Source of the DNA: Pseudomonadota bacterium
GTDB taxonomy: Bacteria; Pseudomonadota; Gammaproteobacteria; Arenicellales; UBA868
Direction of reading: 5' to 3'
Assembly: GCA_002718155.1 (NCBI GenBank)
Contig: PBDS01000030.1
Coordinates: forward strand, 9,660-71,750
DNA: 62,091 nucleotides
Below, in pieces: positions 39,747-49,097 of this stretch; the first letter of the stretch is position 1, and every line of letters starts with the position of its first letter. Made by a program: the position numbers and the translations under genes. The notes under the pieces are model-generated. The model did no database searches, was not told where the DNA came from, and saw only the letters and a program-made list of their open reading frames with translations.

Positions 39747-39842
39747 TCAACCCTAATTTCAGTTATTTTGTAGATCCCAAGACCCACCGACTCCCTAATG
39801 CTGGATCCTTAATCTCCGGTCCCCGGAAAAATCGGGGCGTCT

Positions 39843-39870
39843 ACTATAGTTTTGTTTAGCGGTCTGTCAA
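39843..39870 (-). promoter_or_regulatory. Strong candidate sigma70 promoter for adk
   Basis: Minus strand TTGACA-N16-TATAGT about 100 bp upstream of adk. Confidence 0.7.
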
Positions 39871-39949
39871 TGTATCTCGGCCATTAATACTACTGATTTA
39901 TCTCTCGGACAGCTCTGATAACCAGATGATTCGGCTTCAGGCTAAAATC

Positions 39950-40020
39950 CCGGGTATTCAGCCCGGCATGACTACAATGGCCAGAAGTGGCCATAGACCG
40001 AATACCCGGCTCTTTTTTCT
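39950..40020 (+). terminator. Intrinsic-terminator-like structure (branched hairpin plus T-run) in the adk-pfp intergenic region
   Basis: Perfect arms CCGGGTATTC (39950-39959) / GAATACCCGG (40000-40009), inner TGGCCA-GAAG-TGGCCA, followed by ctcTTTTTTct. Confidence 0.6.
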
Positions 40021-40285
40021 GGCAAGTTCACCGTGCAAGCTTTATGGTGCGCGAGCACCGCTCAGGACAACTTTCGCTATCAGTACTCCTTTAAAGACCG
40101 GGAGAGCTTCCTGGAACTGGTCTTATCGAGTACGGTGACCATGCGTAATGCGTCAGTGGACTCGGGAGGTTCGAATCTGATCATAACCGGTAGAGACAAG
40201 GTGTCGTGTTCGGTGTGATAGGCGCCGATCTGAACTAGAGCTTCGGGTCATCAGATTGGCATCAACACGGGATCAGGAGCACAGA

Positions 40286-41551
40286 ATGAGCAAACCGAGA
40301 AACGCATTTTACGCCCAGTCTGGGGGAGTCACCGCAGTAATCAACGCGACGGCCTGCGGTGTGATCGAGACTGCGCGAGCTAACCGGCGACGGATCGGCA
40401 AGGTCTATGCCGGCCGCAACGGCATTATCGGCGCCTTGACCGAAGATCTGATCGACACCAGTTACGAAACCAAGGGCGCTATTGCAGCCCTTCGGTCCAC
40501 CCCGGCCGGCGCTTTTGGCTCCTGCCGCTACAAACTAAAAAGCTTAGAAGAGAACCAGGACGAATATCAGAGGCTCATAGCAGTCTTCAAAGCCCATGAC
40601 ATCGGCTATTTCCTCTATAACGGCGGTGGCGATTCAGCCGACACCTGCCTTAAGGTATCGCAGCTGTCACAAAGCACTGGCTACCCGATTCAGGCAATCC
40701 ACATTCCTAAAACGGTGGACAACGACCTGCCAATTACCGACAACTGTCCCGGTTTTGGTTCGGTCGCCAAATACATCGCCGTATCAACCCGTGAGGCCAG
40801 CTTCGACGTGGCATCGATGGCCAAGACCTCCACCAAGGTTTTCATCATAGAGGTAATGGGTCGACATGCTGGCTGGATCGCGGCAGCCGGTGGTATGGCT
40901 TCTGATTCGGCAACAGAAATTCCCATCGTCATCCTGTTTCCAGAAGTCGCCTTTGACCGCAGTCGATTCATATCAACGGTCAACCGAAAAGTGAAGAAAT
41001 TTGGCTACTGCACGGTAGTGGTCTCTGAAGGTGCCCGCGACGCGCAAGGTCATTTTCTCGCCGACCAGGGCCTTCGGGATGCTTTCGGCCATACCCAGCT
41101 CGGTGGTGTTGCTCCAATTGTGGCTGCCATGATCAGGGATGACCTCGGCCTAAAATACCACTGGGCGGTAGCTGATTACCTGCAACGCTCCGCGCGCCAC
41201 ATTGCGTCCAGAACCGATGTGGAACAGGCCTACGCCACTGGCAAAGCGGCTGTTGCATTCGCACTGAAGGGGAAAAATGCGGTTATGCCCACCATCGTGC
41301 GAACTTCAAACAGCCCCTACCGCTGGAAGATCGGAGAAGCCGATCTCAACCGCGTCGCCAACCGGGAAAAGACAATGCCCCGCGGTTTTATCAGTCGTGA
41401 CGGGATGGGGATCACAGCCAGATGCCGTCAATACCTGGCGCCGTTGATGGCCGGAGAGGACTACCCACCCTACAGAAACGGGCTTCCGCGGTATATCAGG
41501 TTGAAGAACATCGCGGTAAAAAAGAAACTGGCCAGACAGTTCACGGTCTGA
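40286..41551 (+). CDS. Pyrophosphate-dependent 6-phosphofructokinase (PPi-PFK)
   Basis: NAFYAQSGGVTAVINATACGVIE; FLYNGGGDSADTC; IHIPKTVDNDLPITDNCPGFGS; EVMGRHAGWIAAA; start chosen at MSKPRN. Confidence 0.9.
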   Translation: MSKPRNAFYAQSGGVTAVINATACGVIETARANRRRIGKVYAGRNGIIGALTEDLIDTSYETKGAIAALRSTPAGAFGSCRYKLKSLEENQDEYQRLIAVFKAHDIGYFLYNGGGDSADTCLKVSQLSQSTGYPIQAIHIPKTVDNDLPITDNCPGFGSVAKYIAVSTREASFDVASMAKTSTKVFIIEVMGRHAGWIAAAGGMASDSATEIPIVILFPEVAFDRSRFISTVNRKVKKFGYCTVVVSEGARDAQGHFLADQGLRDAFGHTQLGGVAPIVAAMIRDDLGLKYHWAVADYLQRSARHIASRTDVEQAYATGKAAVAFALKGKNAVMPTIVRTSNSPYRWKIGEADLNRVANREKTMPRGFISRDGMGITARCRQYLAPLMAGEDYPPYRNGLPRYIRLKNIAVKKKLARQFTV

Positions 41552-41698
41552 TAAACACACCAAACCGACATGACCATCGAAAAAGCCCAGCAGCTCCTCA
41601 GCGCACTTGTTCACACTGTCCGCTAGACTCGGTGCAGATTCGTCCGGTCTTCAACCACAATCAATTTTGGGGAACCCCGTCCAAGCGACAGCATCATC

Positions 41699-42505
41699 AT
41701 GGATCAGCCAGCTGAAGAGACCCACCTCATTGAGCAGGAACCCTTCTACGCGACCCAAGGCAAGGAAGTCGAAATCTTTGAAGCCGCTTACCGGAACTGT
41801 ATTCCGGTTCTACTCAAAGGCCCTACCGGTTGCGGTAAAACGCGCTTCATGGAACACATGGCATGGCGCCTTGAGCGACCACTGGTCACTGTATCCTGCC
41901 ACGATGACCTGACCGCTTCCGATCTGGTCGGTCGTTACCTGATCATCGGGGGTGAAACACGTTGGATCGACGGGCCACTGGCACAGGCGGTCAGAATTGG
42001 GGCTTTATGCTACTTGGATGAGATCGTCGAGGCCCGCAAGGACACCACCGTCGTCATTCATCCCTTAGCTGATGACCGCCGAGCACTGCCAGTGGAGAAG
42101 ACCGGCGAAGTGATCACCGCACCAACGACGTTCTGCTTGGCCATTTCCTACAACCCTGGTTACCAGAGCGTTCTTAAAGATCTTAAACAGAGTACGCGGC
42201 AGCGTTTCGTCGCGATCGACTTCGACTATCCCGACCCGAAACAGGAGGCCAGCATCATTTGCCATGAATCCGGGTTGGACACTGGGACCGCGGATCTACT
42301 GGTCCGTTTCGCCGGTATGACCCGCAACCTCAAGGGCAACGGCCTGGAAGAAGGAGCCAGTACCCGATTGCTGGTCCACGCCGCCAAGCTGATGCAAAGC
42401 GGAGTGGATCCCAGAACCGCCTGCCGTGGTGCAATCGCCGAGGCGCTGACCGATGAGCCGGACATGCTGGCTGCGGTCAACGAACTGGGGGCAACCTTGT
42501 TCTAG
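41699..42505 (+). CDS. CbbQ/NirQ/NorQ family MoxR-type AAA ATPase
   Basis: PVLLKGPTGCGKTRFMEHMAWRLERPLVTVSCHDDLTASDLVGRYLI; CYLDEIVEARKDTTVVIHPLADDRRALPVEKTGE. Confidence 0.9.
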   Translation: MDQPAEETHLIEQEPFYATQGKEVEIFEAAYRNCIPVLLKGPTGCGKTRFMEHMAWRLERPLVTVSCHDDLTASDLVGRYLIIGGETRWIDGPLAQAVRIGALCYLDEIVEARKDTTVVIHPLADDRRALPVEKTGEVITAPTTFCLAISYNPGYQSVLKDLKQSTRQRFVAIDFDYPDPKQEASIICHESGLDTGTADLLVRFAGMTRNLKGNGLEEGASTRLLVHAAKLMQSGVDPRTACRGAIAEALTDEPDMLAAVNELGATLF

Positions 42506-42592
42506 TCTGATGCGGCTTTGCTGCAACGCGAATCCTGGCAACGCAACGATTTCTTTATTGTTCTTCAAACACCTACCACGAGACCAAAGGCA

Positions 42593-43477
42593 ATGACCGA
42601 TATTCACACCGACCCGGTACTGGGCGTTATCGGCGGAAGCGGCCTTTATGACATCGATGGGCTGGAAAACATCCAGTGGCGAGAATTCCAGAGCCCCTGG
42701 GGAGAACCTTCCGACGCCCTGCTGTGCGGACAACTCGGCGAACTATCCTTGGTCTTTTTGCCCAGGCACGGGCGCGGCCATCGGCTCAGCCCCACAACCA
42801 TCAATTACCGGGCTAACATCGATGTCTTCAAGCGCGCTGGTGTGACCGACATCATATCGCTCTCAGCAGTTGGCTCGTTTCGCGAAGAACTGTCTCCTGG
42901 AACATTCGTGATCGTTGACCAGTTCATCGATCGTACTTTCGCACGGGAGAAAAGCTTTTTTGGCAGGGGTCTGGTGGCCCACGTCTCAATGGCCCGGCCG
43001 GTCAACCCGCGCCTGGCAGACTGGTGCGAGACGGCCTGCCGCAGCGAGGGCATCCCGGCCCACCTGGGCGGTACTTACCTGGCGATGGAGGGGCCGCAAT
43101 TCTCTACCTTTGCCGAATCTCAGATGTACCGCCAGTGGGGTTGTGATGTCATCGGCATGACTAACATGCCAGAAGCCAAGCTCGCCCGGGAAGCCGAAAT
43201 TCCTTATTGCACGGTCGCCATGGTCACCGACTATGACTGCTGGCACCCGGATCACGATAATGTCGATGTCAAGACTATCATTGCGGTGCTGCAGGACAAC
43301 GCAGATCGAGCCCGTGCCCTGATCAAGCAGGTTGCTCCAAGAATGTGCGAGCGACCTGCGATTTGCCCCTCCGGCGACGACCGAGCACTGGAGTCGGCAC
43401 TGATCACTGCCCCCGACGCGCGAGACCCTGAGATGGTCAAGATGCTGGACGCTGTTGCCGGCCGGCTACTACTCTAA
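42593..43477 (+). CDS. S-methyl-5'-thioadenosine phosphorylase family (MTAP/MTIP)
   Basis: [60 protein letters not shown]; start chosen at MTDIHTD. Confidence 0.9.
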   Translation: MTDIHTDPVLGVIGGSGLYDIDGLENIQWREFQSPWGEPSDALLCGQLGELSLVFLPRHGRGHRLSPTTINYRANIDVFKRAGVTDIISLSAVGSFREELSPGTFVIVDQFIDRTFAREKSFFGRGLVAHVSMARPVNPRLADWCETACRSEGIPAHLGGTYLAMEGPQFSTFAESQMYRQWGCDVIGMTNMPEAKLAREAEIPYCTVAMVTDYDCWHPDHDNVDVKTIIAVLQDNADRARALIKQVAPRMCERPAICPSGDDRALESALITAPDARDPEMVKMLDAVAGRLLL

Positions 43478-43491
43478 GAAGTAGATCGACA

Positions 43492-44019
43492 ATGAATATC
43501 GAAGAACTGGTCCGCTCGATACCTGATTATCCCAAGGCCGGAGTAATCTTCCGGGACATCACGACATTGCTCCAGAATCCCGCTGGCTTTCGACGAACCG
43601 TCGATGAACTGGTCCAACCGTTCGCCGGTAGCCACATCAGTTCTGTGGCAGGCATTGAAGCACGTGGGTTCATCTTAGGTGGAGCCGTCGCGCACCAACT
43701 TTCCGTGGGATTCGTTGCTGTTCGCAAAAAGGGTAAGCTGCCCTGGCAGACCATCGGTCAAACATACCAACTTGAGTACGGAACCGATGAGGTCGAGATA
43801 CACATCGACAGCGTCGCAACCGGTGACCGGGTTCTGATTGTTGATGACCTGATTGCAACCGGTGGTACAGCTTGTGCCGCAGCTACCCTGATTCGGGAAA
43901 CCGGTGCAGAGGTGATCGGGGCGAGTTTTGTTATCGATCTGCCGAATCTAGGCGGCAGAAAGAAACTGGAAGACATCGGTGTTCCAGTGCGCACACTGAT
44001 CGAGTTTGAGGGTGACTAA
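43492..44019 (+). CDS. apt: Adenine phosphoribosyltransferase
   Basis: [56 protein letters not shown]. Confidence 0.96.
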   Translation: MNIEELVRSIPDYPKAGVIFRDITTLLQNPAGFRRTVDELVQPFAGSHISSVAGIEARGFILGGAVAHQLSVGFVAVRKKGKLPWQTIGQTYQLEYGTDEVEIHIDSVATGDRVLIVDDLIATGGTACAAATLIRETGAEVIGASFVIDLPNLGGRKKLEDIGVPVRTLIEFEGD

Positions 44020-44450
44020 GGCTCCGGCAGGTTCAATGGTTTGCTACCGGCCTTATGCCGAATCCTGTCGATCGTCCGCCGAATCGCGGGTCGCAGTACG
44101 ATGTACAGTTCCAGCCGGCGTTTGCCTGGGAAATCCAGCAGGCTGATGCCGATCAATATCGTCAGCACCCCTTGCCCGGGCAGAATGAGCATCGCTGCCC
44201 CTAGCAGTAGCAATACATACCCAATCGTGTTCTTGATTATGCGGGCCAGCAGCCAAAGAAACGGGCGTCGTTTTCGCCCGGTAGGTATCGAGCGTCCGTC
44301 ATGAGCGAAATAGTCCGGGTTCATTCTGGCGATTGCCACAAAGATCACCACGGCATAAACACCCGCCAGAAGCACTGACCCGATTAACACCTGGGTGAGT
44401 AGGGCAGGGTTTGACTGCAGCCACTCGAGAACAATATTCAGCTTTTCCAT
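44016..44450 (-). CDS. PGPGW-type small transmembrane protein
   Basis: TM segments; [38 protein letters not shown]. Confidence 0.75.
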   Translation of the reverse strand: MEKLNIVLEWLQSNPALLTQVLIGSVLLAGVYAVVIFVAIARMNPDYFAHDGRSIPTGRKRRPFLWLLARIIKNTIGYVLLLLGAAMLILPGQGVLTILIGISLLDFPGKRRLELYIVLRPAIRRTIDRIRHKAGSKPLNLPEP

Positions 44451-44547
44451 CCAGACCTCGGCCAGTTGACTGTAATCATGGTGCCTAACATCAGCGCCTC
44501 AGACAAACACACTGGGACCCCTCTAAGGACAGGGCTCCTCGTTATAC

Positions 44548-46716
44548 TTGGCCGGAATCTGGATTGACGATTTACCCATCCTCGCCGTGAGCCAGAACAG
44601 AAAACCTCTATCTTTTGAATCACTTGAAGAACGTTTCGACGAACTGCTCGATGCCGTCCTGTCTTCCAGACGCACGGCAAAAGAACCGGCCCTAGCGCTG
44701 TCGAGCTGTAGTCGTGCCCAGCAGGATTTCGCGCTGCACTGGCTTGAGGTCATTATACGCACCAATTCTGAAATGGGGTTTCAGTTCGTCAAGCACGCTT
44801 CACGAGCATTGGAACTGATGGATCTGGCGCATGTTGAGGAGTGGGTCATCCACGCCATGGACATGTATGACCGGCAGGGACTTTATCCGGGGAGTAAAGC
44901 GTTTGCGGCGGTCGACGACTTCGCGCGTGATACCGGCCTACGTCCGGTCACGGTCCACCTCGATGAAGCTGCTGGGGTGCTCAATCACTACATTCACGGT
45001 CTCGCCGGACGGGCGTTGCGAATCGAAAATGGTGACGATGTATTTACCGACACCGAAGTGCTTTTTCTTCCGCCCATGCTCAATCGATACTCCGACAAGC
45101 AAGATAACTTCAGCCTTTACAAATTAACGGCCACTTACCTCTGGGCTCAGACCCGCTTCGGAACCTTTCGTCGGCGCAAAGCCACTGACGAACCACTGTC
45201 GGTCCGGCTGCATCACTTCGCTGATCAGGCGCGCGCCTTGGCGCTTTTCTTTGCGCTCGAAGACATACGGCTTGAAGCCTGTATCAAACGTGAACTGCCC
45301 GGTCTGGGGCGACAGATCGATGTGTTCAGTGCGGGCCTTGGCGATGTTAAACGCGATGCTACCTGGGCCAGGCTGGTAGAGGTACTCGGACAAGAAGACG
45401 CCAGTGTTGATACGACGCTTGAACAACTCGAAGTGCTCTACGCTAGTGAGATCGTGATTCCAGAACCACGACCCTGGCAAGGCAGCCTGCGCCTCGAACT
45501 CGCCGAACAGGTACTGGCTGCTCGACTACAGCAAGAGCGCCAGGAATTGAAGGTCCGCCTTGCCGAGATCCTGAACGAAGATGAAAACAGCCTCGATGCT
45601 GACATGCGCAAGATCGAACTGCAGACCCTGGACAACAGCGAAGGTACAACAGAACTCATGCTGGAAATCGACGGCAATCCCGTTACCCCGCCACCTGATG
45701 TCAGGCGTATCCTTGAGTCACTGCTGCTGGATCTGGAGGAGATACCTCCCGATTTTCTGGTGGCGGCGGGGGCAGGAGACTACGACCCCCGTGCGCAGGA
45801 GGACAGGAGTGCCCACGACGTCTGGAAGGGGGCTTATCAGGAAGAGGGTACTCTCTACTATGACGAATGGGATTTCCGCCGCCGACACTACCGCAAGGGC
45901 TGGTGCGTGTTACGGGAAATCGACATGCGGTCTCTGGACAAACCATTCGTTGAACAGACGCTGGAAAAGTACCACGGTCTGGTGAGCGAACTACGGCGCA
46001 GTTTCGAAGCGCTACGTGGTGTTGAATGTCGACTGAAACGCCAGACCCACGGCGATGACATTGACCTCGACGCTGCAATCGAGGCGAGGATCCAAGCACT
46101 TTCTGGTCGTGAGATGCCGGACAACCTGTTTTCCCGCCCACACCGGTTAGAGCGTGACATTGCGGTGATCTTTATGGTCGATGTCAGTGGCTCTACAAAG
46201 GGTTGGATTAACGAGGCGGAGCGTGAAAGTCTGGTCTTGTTGTGCGAGGCCCTTGAGGTCCTTGGGGATCGTTACGCCATATACGGCTTTTCCGGTATGA
46301 CCCGTAAGCGCTGCGAACTCTACCGCATCAAGCGTATCGATGAGCCCTACAGCCACGATGTCAAGTCACGTATCGCTGGAATCCAGCCACAGGATTACAC
46401 ACGCATGGGCGTTACCATTCGGCATCTCACGCGTTTATTTCGAGACATCGACGCGCGCACACGGTTGTTGATCACACTGTCGGACGGTAAGCCCGATGAC
46501 TATGATGGTTACCGCGGAGAATATGGTATCGAGGACACGCGCCAGGCTCTCCTTGAGGCCAAACGTGCCGGGATATACCCGTTCTGTATAACCATTGATC
46601 ACGAAGCCAGGGATTACTTGCCACACATGTACGGAGAGGTAAACTATACGCTGGTGGATGATGTACGCCATTTGCCGGTCAAGGTCTCCGAAATCTACCG
46701 CCGCCTGACCACCTGA
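44548..46716 (+). CDS. CbbO/NorD-like von Willebrand factor A domain protein
   Basis: MIDAS-type VFMVDVSGSTKGWINEAERES; RYAIYGFSGMTRKRCELYRIKRIDEPY; LLITLSDGKPDDYDGYRGEYGIEDTRQALLEAKRAGIYPFCITID; alternative GTG start near 44588. Confidence 0.85.
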   Translation: MAGIWIDDLPILAVSQNRKPLSFESLEERFDELLDAVLSSRRTAKEPALALSSCSRAQQDFALHWLEVIIRTNSEMGFQFVKHASRALELMDLAHVEEWVIHAMDMYDRQGLYPGSKAFAAVDDFARDTGLRPVTVHLDEAAGVLNHYIHGLAGRALRIENGDDVFTDTEVLFLPPMLNRYSDKQDNFSLYKLTATYLWAQTRFGTFRRRKATDEPLSVRLHHFADQARALALFFALEDIRLEACIKRELPGLGRQIDVFSAGLGDVKRDATWARLVEVLGQEDASVDTTLEQLEVLYASEIVIPEPRPWQGSLRLELAEQVLAARLQQERQELKVRLAEILNEDENSLDADMRKIELQTLDNSEGTTELMLEIDGNPVTPPPDVRRILESLLLDLEEIPPDFLVAAGAGDYDPRAQEDRSAHDVWKGAYQEEGTLYYDEWDFRRRHYRKGWCVLREIDMRSLDKPFVEQTLEKYHGLVSELRRSFEALRGVECRLKRQTHGDDIDLDAAIEARIQALSGREMPDNLFSRPHRLERDIAVIFMVDVSGSTKGWINEAERESLVLLCEALEVLGDRYAIYGFSGMTRKRCELYRIKRIDEPYSHDVKSRIAGIQPQDYTRMGVTIRHLTRLFRDIDARTRLLITLSDGKPDDYDGYRGEYGIEDTRQALLEAKRAGIYPFCITIDHEARDYLPHMYGEVNYTLVDDVRHLPVKVSEIYRRLTT

Positions 46717-46769
46717 AACCCAAGTTGACGCCGTTTTCCACGTCATTTTCTGGGCACATACAAAACTTG

Positions 46770-46825
46770 TTGACCGACCCAACATGTTGGGCGTATTCTT
46801 TACCCCACGCCACAACATATAGTGT
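46770..46825 (+). promoter_or_regulatory. nrdJ promoter with two tandem NrdR-like boxes
   Basis: TTGACC (46770-46775)-N18-TATTCT (46794-46799); palindrome CCCAACATGTTGGG at 46778-46791 and CCACAACATATAGTGT at 46810-46825, centres 33 bp apart; compared with NrdR consensus acaCwAtATaTwGtgt. Confidence 0.6.
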
Positions 46826-46964
46826 TACTGCAAAGGCCTGCCAAAACAATGTGGCGTATCCGGAATCGCTGTACTGTAACCCCTTGAACAGAGCGATCGG
46901 CTCGCCCAGGCAAAGGGGTTTGAGCCTTCCGAGGGCGTTTGTCTCGCGGGAAATGAGAACGTAA

Positions 46965-49088
46965 ATGAGCACACTTAATCTGGAACAGTTTGCCTCCGCT
47001 TCATCGGAAGTCGAGTTCCAACCCACGTCCATTGATATCTGGGACAAAAAATACCGGCTCAAAACCAAAGACGGTGAACCGATCGACCAAACCATCGACG
47101 ACACCCTGAATCGGGTCGCCCGAGCCCTGGCCGATGTCGAGCAAACCCAAGAGAAGCGTGACCACTGGTACGGAGAATTTCTCTGGGCTCTTCGAAACGG
47201 CGCCATACCCGCTGGCAGAATTACCTCCAACGCCGGTGCCAGAGAACATAAACCAGCGACCAGCACAATCAACTGCACTGTGTCCGGCACCATTCCTGAC
47301 TCGATGAAGGGAATCCTGACTGAGGTGCATGACGCCGGGCTTACCTTGAAGGCGGGTTGTGGTATTGGGTATGAGTTTTCGACCCTGCGGCCCAAAGGCG
47401 CTTTCGTCAGCGGCGCTGGTGCTTATACGTCGGGTCCGCTGTCGTTCATGGACATCTTCGATGCCATGTGTTTCACCGTGTCATCTGCTGGCGGACGCCG
47501 GGGTGCCCAGATGGGGACCTTCGACATGGCCCACCCCGACATTGTCGAGTTCATTCAGTCCAAGCGGGAAGACGGCCGTCTCAGGCAGTTCAACCTGTCC
47601 TGCCTTATCTCGGACGAGTTCATGCAGGCCGTCAAGGACGATGGCGACTGGGAGCTGGTTTTTCCAGCGATTTCGACGGAAATAGACGACAAAAACACTG
47701 AAATTAGGTGGCGAAACTGGCCAACTCAGGAGGGATACACCCTCAACGACCACGGTGAGGTGGCGTGCAAGGTCTTCCGCACCCTTCCTGCCCGGCGACT
47801 GTGGAACCTGATCATGTCCTCGACCTATGACTACGCAGAACCTGGTTTTATCCTGGTCGATCGTATCAACGAGATGAACAACAACTGGTTCTGTGAAGAG
47901 ATCCGGGCAACCAACCCCTGTGGCGAACAACCACTGCCACCCTATGGCAGCTGCCTGCTGGGCTCGATCAACCTGACACGCTTCGTGGAACATCCCTTCT
48001 CACAGCGGTCCAGTTTTGACTGGGACAGATTCCGCCGCGTGGTCAGTATCTTTTCGCGAATGCTGGACAATGTCGTCGATATCCACGGTTTGCCGCTGAG
48101 CAAACAGCAACACGAAATTGAATACAAGCGTCGGCATGGCATGGGTTTTCTTGGCCTGGGTTCAACGCTGGCCATGCTGCAGATGAAGTACGGTGCCGAA
48201 GATTCACTGGCGTTTACCGAACGGGTGGCGCGGGAAATGGCTGAAGTCGGCTGGGAGACCGGCATCGAACTCGCTGAAGAAAAAGGGCCAGCACCGATCA
48301 TGTTGGATAAGTTCACCGTCACTGCCCAGATGTTAACCAGACGTCCGGAGATGGTTAACGACGGTTACCGGGTCGGCGATCAAGTGCGTGGTTCGATTCT
48401 TATCGCCCGATACAGTCGCTACATGCAGCAGTTTCCCGATAGTCTGACGGACCGCATCGCCGATAAAGGCGCTCGCTACAGCCATCACACATCCATTGCA
48501 CCGACCGGAACCATCAGCCTGTCGCTAGCGAATAATGCCAGCAACGGCATAGAGCCGTCTTTCGCGCACCTCTATAGCCGCAACGTGATCCGGGAGGGGC
48601 GCAAGACCAAGGAAAGAGTGGATGTCCTGTCCTTCGAATTGCTTGAGTATCGCAAACTTATCAACCCAAGCGCTGAACCCGATGGAGACGCAGACAACTC
48701 GCTGCCAGATTATTTTCTCAGTGCTGACGATATAACACCAAAACAACACGTGGATGTGCAGGCTGCGGCACAGAAGTGGGTAGACTCGTCTATTTCCAAG
48801 ACAGCAAATGTACCTACCGATTTTTCGTTTGAGGATTTCAAGGACATCTACATGTACGCCTACGACAAGGGTCTCAAGGGCTGTACCACCTTCAGGTTCA
48901 ACCCCGAAGCTTTTCAGGGCGTCCTGGTCAAAGAGGAGGACCTGGAGAACACCACTTACCGTTTTACGCTGGACAACGGTGAGATCATCGAAGTTAAAGG
49001 CAACGAAGAGGTTGAGTATGACGGTGAAACGCATACTGCCGCCAATCTGTTCGACGCGCTCAAGGAAGGGTATTACGGGAAGTTATAA
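46965..49088 (+). CDS. nrdJ: Class II (adenosylcobalamin-dependent) ribonucleoside reductase, NrdJa-type large component
   Basis: IPAGRITSNAGAREHKPATSTINCTVSGTI; RATNPCGEQPLPPYGSCLLGSINLTRFV; SIAPTGTISLSLANNASNGIEPSFA. Confidence 0.9.
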   Translation: MSTLNLEQFASASSEVEFQPTSIDIWDKKYRLKTKDGEPIDQTIDDTLNRVARALADVEQTQEKRDHWYGEFLWALRNGAIPAGRITSNAGAREHKPATSTINCTVSGTIPDSMKGILTEVHDAGLTLKAGCGIGYEFSTLRPKGAFVSGAGAYTSGPLSFMDIFDAMCFTVSSAGGRRGAQMGTFDMAHPDIVEFIQSKREDGRLRQFNLSCLISDEFMQAVKDDGDWELVFPAISTEIDDKNTEIRWRNWPTQEGYTLNDHGEVACKVFRTLPARRLWNLIMSSTYDYAEPGFILVDRINEMNNNWFCEEIRATNPCGEQPLPPYGSCLLGSINLTRFVEHPFSQRSSFDWDRFRRVVSIFSRMLDNVVDIHGLPLSKQQHEIEYKRRHGMGFLGLGSTLAMLQMKYGAEDSLAFTERVAREMAEVGWETGIELAEEKGPAPIMLDKFTVTAQMLTRRPEMVNDGYRVGDQVRGSILIARYSRYMQQFPDSLTDRIADKGARYSHHTSIAPTGTISLSLANNASNGIEPSFAHLYSRNVIREGRKTKERVDVLSFELLEYRKLINPSAEPDGDADNSLPDYFLSADDITPKQHVDVQAAAQKWVDSSISKTANVPTDFSFEDFKDIYMYAYDKGLKGCTTFRFNPEAFQGVLVKEEDLENTTYRFTLDNGEIIEVKGNEEVEYDGETHTAANLFDALKEGYYGKL

Positions 49089-49097
49089 GGTTTTGAA

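Noticed and set aside
40033-40218. 61-aa plus-strand ORF upstream of pfp and a tRNA T-loop-like string GGTTCGAATC near 40170
   Set aside because: The small ORF has no family support. The T-loop-like string lacks a complementary T stem and no acceptor or anticodon arms fit, so no tRNA was called
46826-46964. Cobalamin riboswitch upstream of nrdJ
   Set aside because: No B12-box-like AGCCNGGAGACCTGCC string could be found; left as an unexplained structured leader instead
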